The notes under the pieces: model-generated
Told to the model about the DNA's origin: nothing
The model's database searches: none
Seen by the model: only the letters and a program-made list of their open reading frames with translations
Position numbers and translations under genes: made by a program
Part shown: in pieces, positions 14,201-20,200 of the stretch
Layout: each line of letters begins with the position of its first letter
How positions within the stretch are numbered: position 1 is the first letter of the stretch
Assembly (NCBI RefSeq): GCF_023100845.1
Contig: NZ_CP095864.1
Coordinates: 3,658,001 to 3,722,000 of the forward strand
DNA: 64,000 nucleotides
Origin: Gordonia sp. PP30
GTDB taxonomy: Bacteria; Actinomycetota; Actinomycetes; Mycobacteriales; Mycobacteriaceae
Direction of reading: 5' to 3'

Positions 14201-17200
14201 TCGACTTCCCGGACTTGCTCGAGAAATTCCGCGAATGTCGTCGACGAGTCTACCGGGATACGCAGTACCAGCGTATTCACGAACATGCCCACCAGATGGT
14301 CGAGAACCTCCGAACCGCGGCCTGCGGTCGGAGTCGCAATCACGATGTCATTCGTCGCTGAAAGGCGAGCCAACAACACCGCCAAGCCCGCGTGCACCAC
14401 CATGAACGGAGTCACTCCCGCGTCCCGAGTAAGCGCGACTATCTGCTCAGTAGTCGACGCTGGGATCGTGAAGTGGACCAGCGCACCGTCGCGTGAAGCT
14501 ACGACGGGGCGCGGCCGCGATGCAGGTAATTCTAGAACGTCGGGAATGCCGGCGAGGTGGTCGCGCCAGTAGGCCAGTTGACGCCCGATAACTGAATCCG
14601 GCTGATCCGGAGAACCCAGCACCGCGTGCTGCCACAACGCATAGTCCGCAAACTGCACCGGTAACGGGGCAAACACCGGCACCTCACCGGCCGCCCGCGC
14701 AACATACGCGGTCAGCACATCGGTGACCAACGGCAGCATCGACTCACCATCAGCACCGATATGGTGCGCCACCACCGCAAACAGAATCGCGCCTTCTTGA
14801 CGGCAGATCACCGCACGAATCGGCCACGCCACCGCCAGATCGAAACCTGCCGCTACCGCCGCCTCGAACGCCTCCACCGAATCGACGTCACGCCACGCCA
14901 GGTCTGCTTCTACCGACGACTCGGGAGCGATCAGCTGAACCGGGACGCCATCGACATCGGGGAAACTCGTCCGCAACACCTCGTGCCGACGCACCACATC
15001 AGCCACCGACGCCCGCAACGCCTCTACATTCACCTCACCGGACAGTCGCAACACCGCCGGCATGTTGTACGTCGGCGCCTCCGGTTCCAAACGATTGATA
15101 AACCACATCCGCTGCTGCGCAAACGACAACGGAATCATCTCCGGACGCGGCACCACCGCCCTCACCGGCGGCAACGCCGGCGCCCGATCAACCACTGCCG
15201 CCACAAGCTCGCGCACAGACGGCGCATCGAACACATCCCGCACCGAGAACTCGACTCCGAGCACATCCCCGGCCCGCGCCGCAAGCCGCATCGCCGACAG
15301 CGAGTTACCGCCCATATCGAAGAACGACGCGGCTACGCTCACCCGTTCAACACCCAGAATATCGGCGAACACGACCGCCACCGCAGACTCTGCCTCACCG
15401 GACGGCGCGACGTGCTCGGCTTCCAGCACCCCGAATTCCGGCGCCGGCAACAACCTGCGGTCGATCTTGCCTGCTGTATTCAAGGCGATATCGTCAACGA
15501 CCATCCACACCGAGGGCACCATGTACCCCGGTAGCGCCGCCACCGCCGACGCCTTCACCGCCTCCAAATCCAGGGTCTCCCCCGGACCGGCACACACATA
15601 CCCGACCAAATGCTCGCCGCCGTCCGGGGAAGGCGCGACGGTCACCGCCGTCAACACCACACCCGGTGCAGCCGCCAAGACCGCCTCGATCTCGCCCAGC
15701 TCGATCCGCTGTCCCCGCAGCTTCACCTGGAAGTCCGTCCGGCCCAGATACTCGATCTCCGCGGACGTGTTCCAGCGGACCAGATCTCCGGTCCGGTACA
15801 GGCGGGAGCCCGCCGCGCCGTACGGGTCGGCGACAAAGCGCTCGGCCGTCAGGGCGGCTTGCGCCGCGTAGTCACGAGCCACCTGGACGCCGCCGAGATA
15901 CAGCTCTCCCGGCACGCCCGGTGGCAACAGCCGCAGGCGCTCGTCGAGAACCAGCATCGACGAGTTCCACACCGGCTGACCGATCGTGACGACGTCGGGC
16001 GCCGCCGAGACGTCCGACCAGCCGATCTCGACCGCGGCCTCCGTGGGACCGAACAGATTGTGGATACCCACGTGTGGCCACACCTCGTGCACCGCCGCGA
16101 CCGTCGCCGGCGGCAGCGCCTCGCCGGACGCGAACAGCCACTTCAGCGAGGTCAAGTCAGCGAGCCGCTCCCGTCCCACCACGTCGAGGAACACCGCGAG
16201 CATCGACGGCACGAAGTGAACGCTCGTCGCCTGCGCATCCGCGATCAGGTCCGCGATGTAGCCGGGATCACGGTGCCCGTCCGGCTTCGCGACCACGACG
16301 GTCGCGCCGCTGAGGAGGGGACCGAACAGCTCCGGAATCGACACGTCGAATGTGTAGGGCGTCTTCAGGATCACCCGGTCGCCGACGGTCCAGCCGAACT
16401 TCGCGAGGCCCCACCGCAGGCGGTTCAGCACCGCTCGGTGCGAGACCGTCACGCCCTTCGGCACGCCCGTCGACCCGGAGGTGAACAACGTGTACAGCGC
16501 GTTCGACGGCCGCAGCGGCGCGATCCGGTCGGCATCGCCGACGGGCCGGGCGCCCGGCACGACTCCCTCGTGGGCGCCGGCGCCGAGCACGGTCACCGAC
16601 TCGTCGAGGCCCGCCACCGCGGCCGGGATCGCCGCATGCGAGTCGACCAGCACCACGCGGACGTCCGCGGTCTTCACCACCGAGGCGACGCGGTCGGCGG
16701 GCGCGTCGGTCCCGATGGGTACGTACTGCCCGCCGGCCCGCACGATCGCGTGAATCGCGACGACGAGTTCCACGCCGCGGTCCAGGCAGATGCCGACGGC
16801 GTGATCGGGACCGACGCCGTGTTCGATCAATCGGCGGGCCTCGGCGTCGACCCATGCATCGAACTCGGCGTAGGTGACCTCTCGATCGCCGTACCGGATC
16901 GCGGTCGCTTCGGGCGAGCGGCGGGCCTGCGCCGCGACCGCGTCCGCGACGGTCTCGTCAGCGACGTCGACGACCTCGCCGGTCGACATCGCGAGGATGC
17001 GGTCGGCGGCTCGGGTGCCGGCGAGGAGGGGAATGCCCCCGACCGGGAGGTCGGGCTCCGCGACGACGGTCTCGAGCACCGTCCGGAGGATCGATCCGAA
17101 CACCGCGATCTGCTCGTCGGGGAAGGCGGCCGGGAGGTACTTGAGGAGCAGGACGATGCCGTCGGCGGTGGGGGCCGCCGCCAGGTTCAGCGGATAGTGG

Positions 17201-20200
17201 GTGGCGTCGCCGATTCGGGCATCGAGGATGGCCGGCCCGGCGCCCTCGGACGAAAGCTCGGTGCCGGTCAGGCTGTCGCGGTCGACGGGGTAGGACTCGT
17301 ACACCGTCAGCGTGTCGAAGAGGGCCGGGAGACCGGTCAGCGCGGTCAGTTCCGGCAGACCGAGATGCTGATGCTCCAGCACACCCACCTTGCGCGCCTG
17401 GGTCGCGTCGAGCGCCTGCCCGACCGTCAGCGCCGGATCGACGTCGACGACCGCAGGGAGGGTGTTGATGAAGAGCCCGACCATGGACTCCACTCCGTCG
17501 AGGTCGGCGGGGCGCCCCGACACGGTCTCGGCGAAGCTGACGACCTGGTTGCCGGTGAGCCGCGAGAGCAGCACCGCCCAGGCGAACTGCAACACGGTCG
17601 GCACGGTGATTCCGCGGTCCCGCGCGAGCGACTCGATGCGGCCGGTCAGTTCCGCGCCCAACGAGACGCTCAGGTCTCGCGGCACGGGGTCGGCATCCGG
17701 GATCAGGGAGGTCGCCACCATGGTCGACTCGGTGACCGGGGCGAGCACTTCTCGCCACGCGGCCAGGCCGGCTGCGTGATCCTGGGCGGCGAGCCACCGC
17801 GCGTAGTCGGCGAAGTCGAGCGCGCCGTCGCTCATCTGACCGGTATACGTGCCGCCGGTCGCATAGAGGGCGAGCAGGTCGGCCAGGACCAGCGGACCGG
17901 ACCAGCCGTCGAGCAGGATGTGATGATTGGTGACCACCACGTCGGCGCCGCCGGGATGGGCCACCACCACGATGCGCATGAGCGGCGGGCGAGTGAGGTC
18001 GAACGGTGTCACCTTCTCCTCGCGCGCGATACGGTCCACCTCGGCGCGCACCGTCGCAGGATCGGTGACGGACAGTCGCACCAGCCGCCACGGCATGGTC
18101 GCGCTCCGCGGAACTACAGTGACCACCGCGCCGGACTCGGCGCGAACGAAAGCCGACCGCAGACTCCGGTGCTGCTCGAGGAGCTTCTCGACCGCGCCGC
18201 GGAGCCGGTCGGTGTCGATGTCGCCACCGAGGCTGAGGATGGTCTGCGCGACGTAGACGTCCAGCTCTTCGCCGCCGGCGAGCTCAGACTGGAAGTGCAG
18301 ACCCCGCTGCAGCGGGGTCAACGGCCAGAGGTCGGCTCCCGGGTAATCCTGAGCGAGAGCGTCGAGGTCTGCCTGCGTCAGCCCGGCGCCGGGGACGTCC
18401 GACGGGGACAGGCCGATCCGCCCCCGATCCGCGGCGCCGACCGCGGCGTCGATCTCCGCGGTCCACCGTGCCGCGATGTCGCGGACGTGATCGGTCGGGA
18501 TCACCGCCTCGGGGAAGCGGATGCCGGCCACGATCGTCGGTCCGTCGTCGCCGGCGACAGTGCTGGCGTTGATCGCCAGCACCCCGGTCTCGATCATCCC
18601 CCCGGCACCGCCGGGCAGGGCGGGGCCGGCGGCGGGCAACAGCAGGTCGCCGGTGGCCGCAGACTCGTCCGCGGACGCCCCTCGCCCGCCCAGGTAGTTG
18701 AAGGCCACCGAGGGCAGCGGACGGCGGCTGAGTTCGGTGTCCGAACCGTACCGGAGGAGACCGAAGCCGATTCCGTGGTGCGGTTGGGCGAGGCGGGCTT
18801 CCTTGGCCGCCTTCACGGCGTGGACGATGTCGCCGGCCGGGTCGATCAGGATCGGCGCGATGGTCGTGAACCAGCCGACAGTCCGGGACAGGTCGCTGCG
18901 CCGCGGGTCCCGACCGGCTTCGAGCACGTCCTCGTAGCGGCCGTGTCCCTCATTCATCACCGTGATCGGCGCGGTATCGTCGATCCCGGTGTCGTGCTGC
19001 CAGGACCGGACCGCCCGGGCCAGCGCGCCGAGCAGCACGTCGGTCAGCGTGCCGCCGAAAGCCGACGGCACATCGGTGAGCAGCCGTTCGGTGAGGCGCG
19101 CGGGAATGTGATGCGCCAGCGAGGTGGACTCCCCGATCAGAGTGTTGCGGACCGGCTCCACGCTGAACCGGGTCGGCTGCTCCGGGGACTGCCGCAGCCA
19201 GTAGTCCAGCTCACCCGCGTGGTCCTCGCGCCGGGCGGCCAGCGCGGCGAACCACGCGCGCTCCGAGGTGGCCTCCGCCCGCAGCGCGACGGGCTCGCCC
19301 GCGGCGATCTGGGCGGCGGCCGTCGCGAGGTCTTCGATGAGTATCGGCCACGACACGGCGTCGACTGCCAGGTGATGGACCACCAGCACGAGCCGCCGGG
19401 CACCGTCGCGAAAGCGCACCAGTTCCGCCTCGACCACTCGGGCCGCCGCGGGATCGAGGCGGCCCCTCGCCCGCGCGTGCGAGTCGAGGATCTCGGCGTC
19501 GTACGCGGGTGAATCGGACGTATCGGCGGCATCGCGCTCGGTCAACGCGCGGCCGGCGTCGAACGATTCGCCCGCTGCCAGCGTCCATCGGTCGTTGGTA
19601 CGGCTCAGCCGGGCAGCGAGCATCGGGTGTGCGGCGACAACCACGGCGAGCACCTCGCGCAGCTGGGCGGTGTCCAGACCCGGGGGCACCGACAGCAGGC
19701 TCGACTGGTTGAAGTCAGCGAATCCGGCGGGCTCGGCCGCCGAGTCGATCATCCACTCGACGATCGGCGGGAGTACCAATTCACCGACTCCGCCGCCGCT
19801 CGGCTCCTCCAGCGTCGGCACGGCGTCGGCTGCCGAATCCACCGCGCGGACGATCTCGCGCACCGTCTTGTACTGGAAGATGTCTCGGGGCGACACCGGG
19901 AGCCCGGCCGCCTTGGCCGCGGACGACACCTGAATGGACATGATCGAATCGCCGCCGAGCGCGAAGAACGACTCGGTGACCCCGAGCTGCTCCACCCCGA
20001 GCAGGCCGCCGATGATGGCGGCCAGCGTGCGTTCGCCGTCGGTCTCGGGCGCGACATAGGCCGCCCGCGCGGCCCCCGCCTCGGGGTTGGGCAGTGCGGT
20101 CCGGTCGAGCTTGCCCGCCGGGGTCAGCGGAATCTCATCGATGGCGAAGAGTTGCGACGGGACCATATGCGCGGCCAGCCGGTCTGCGGCCGCTGCGGCG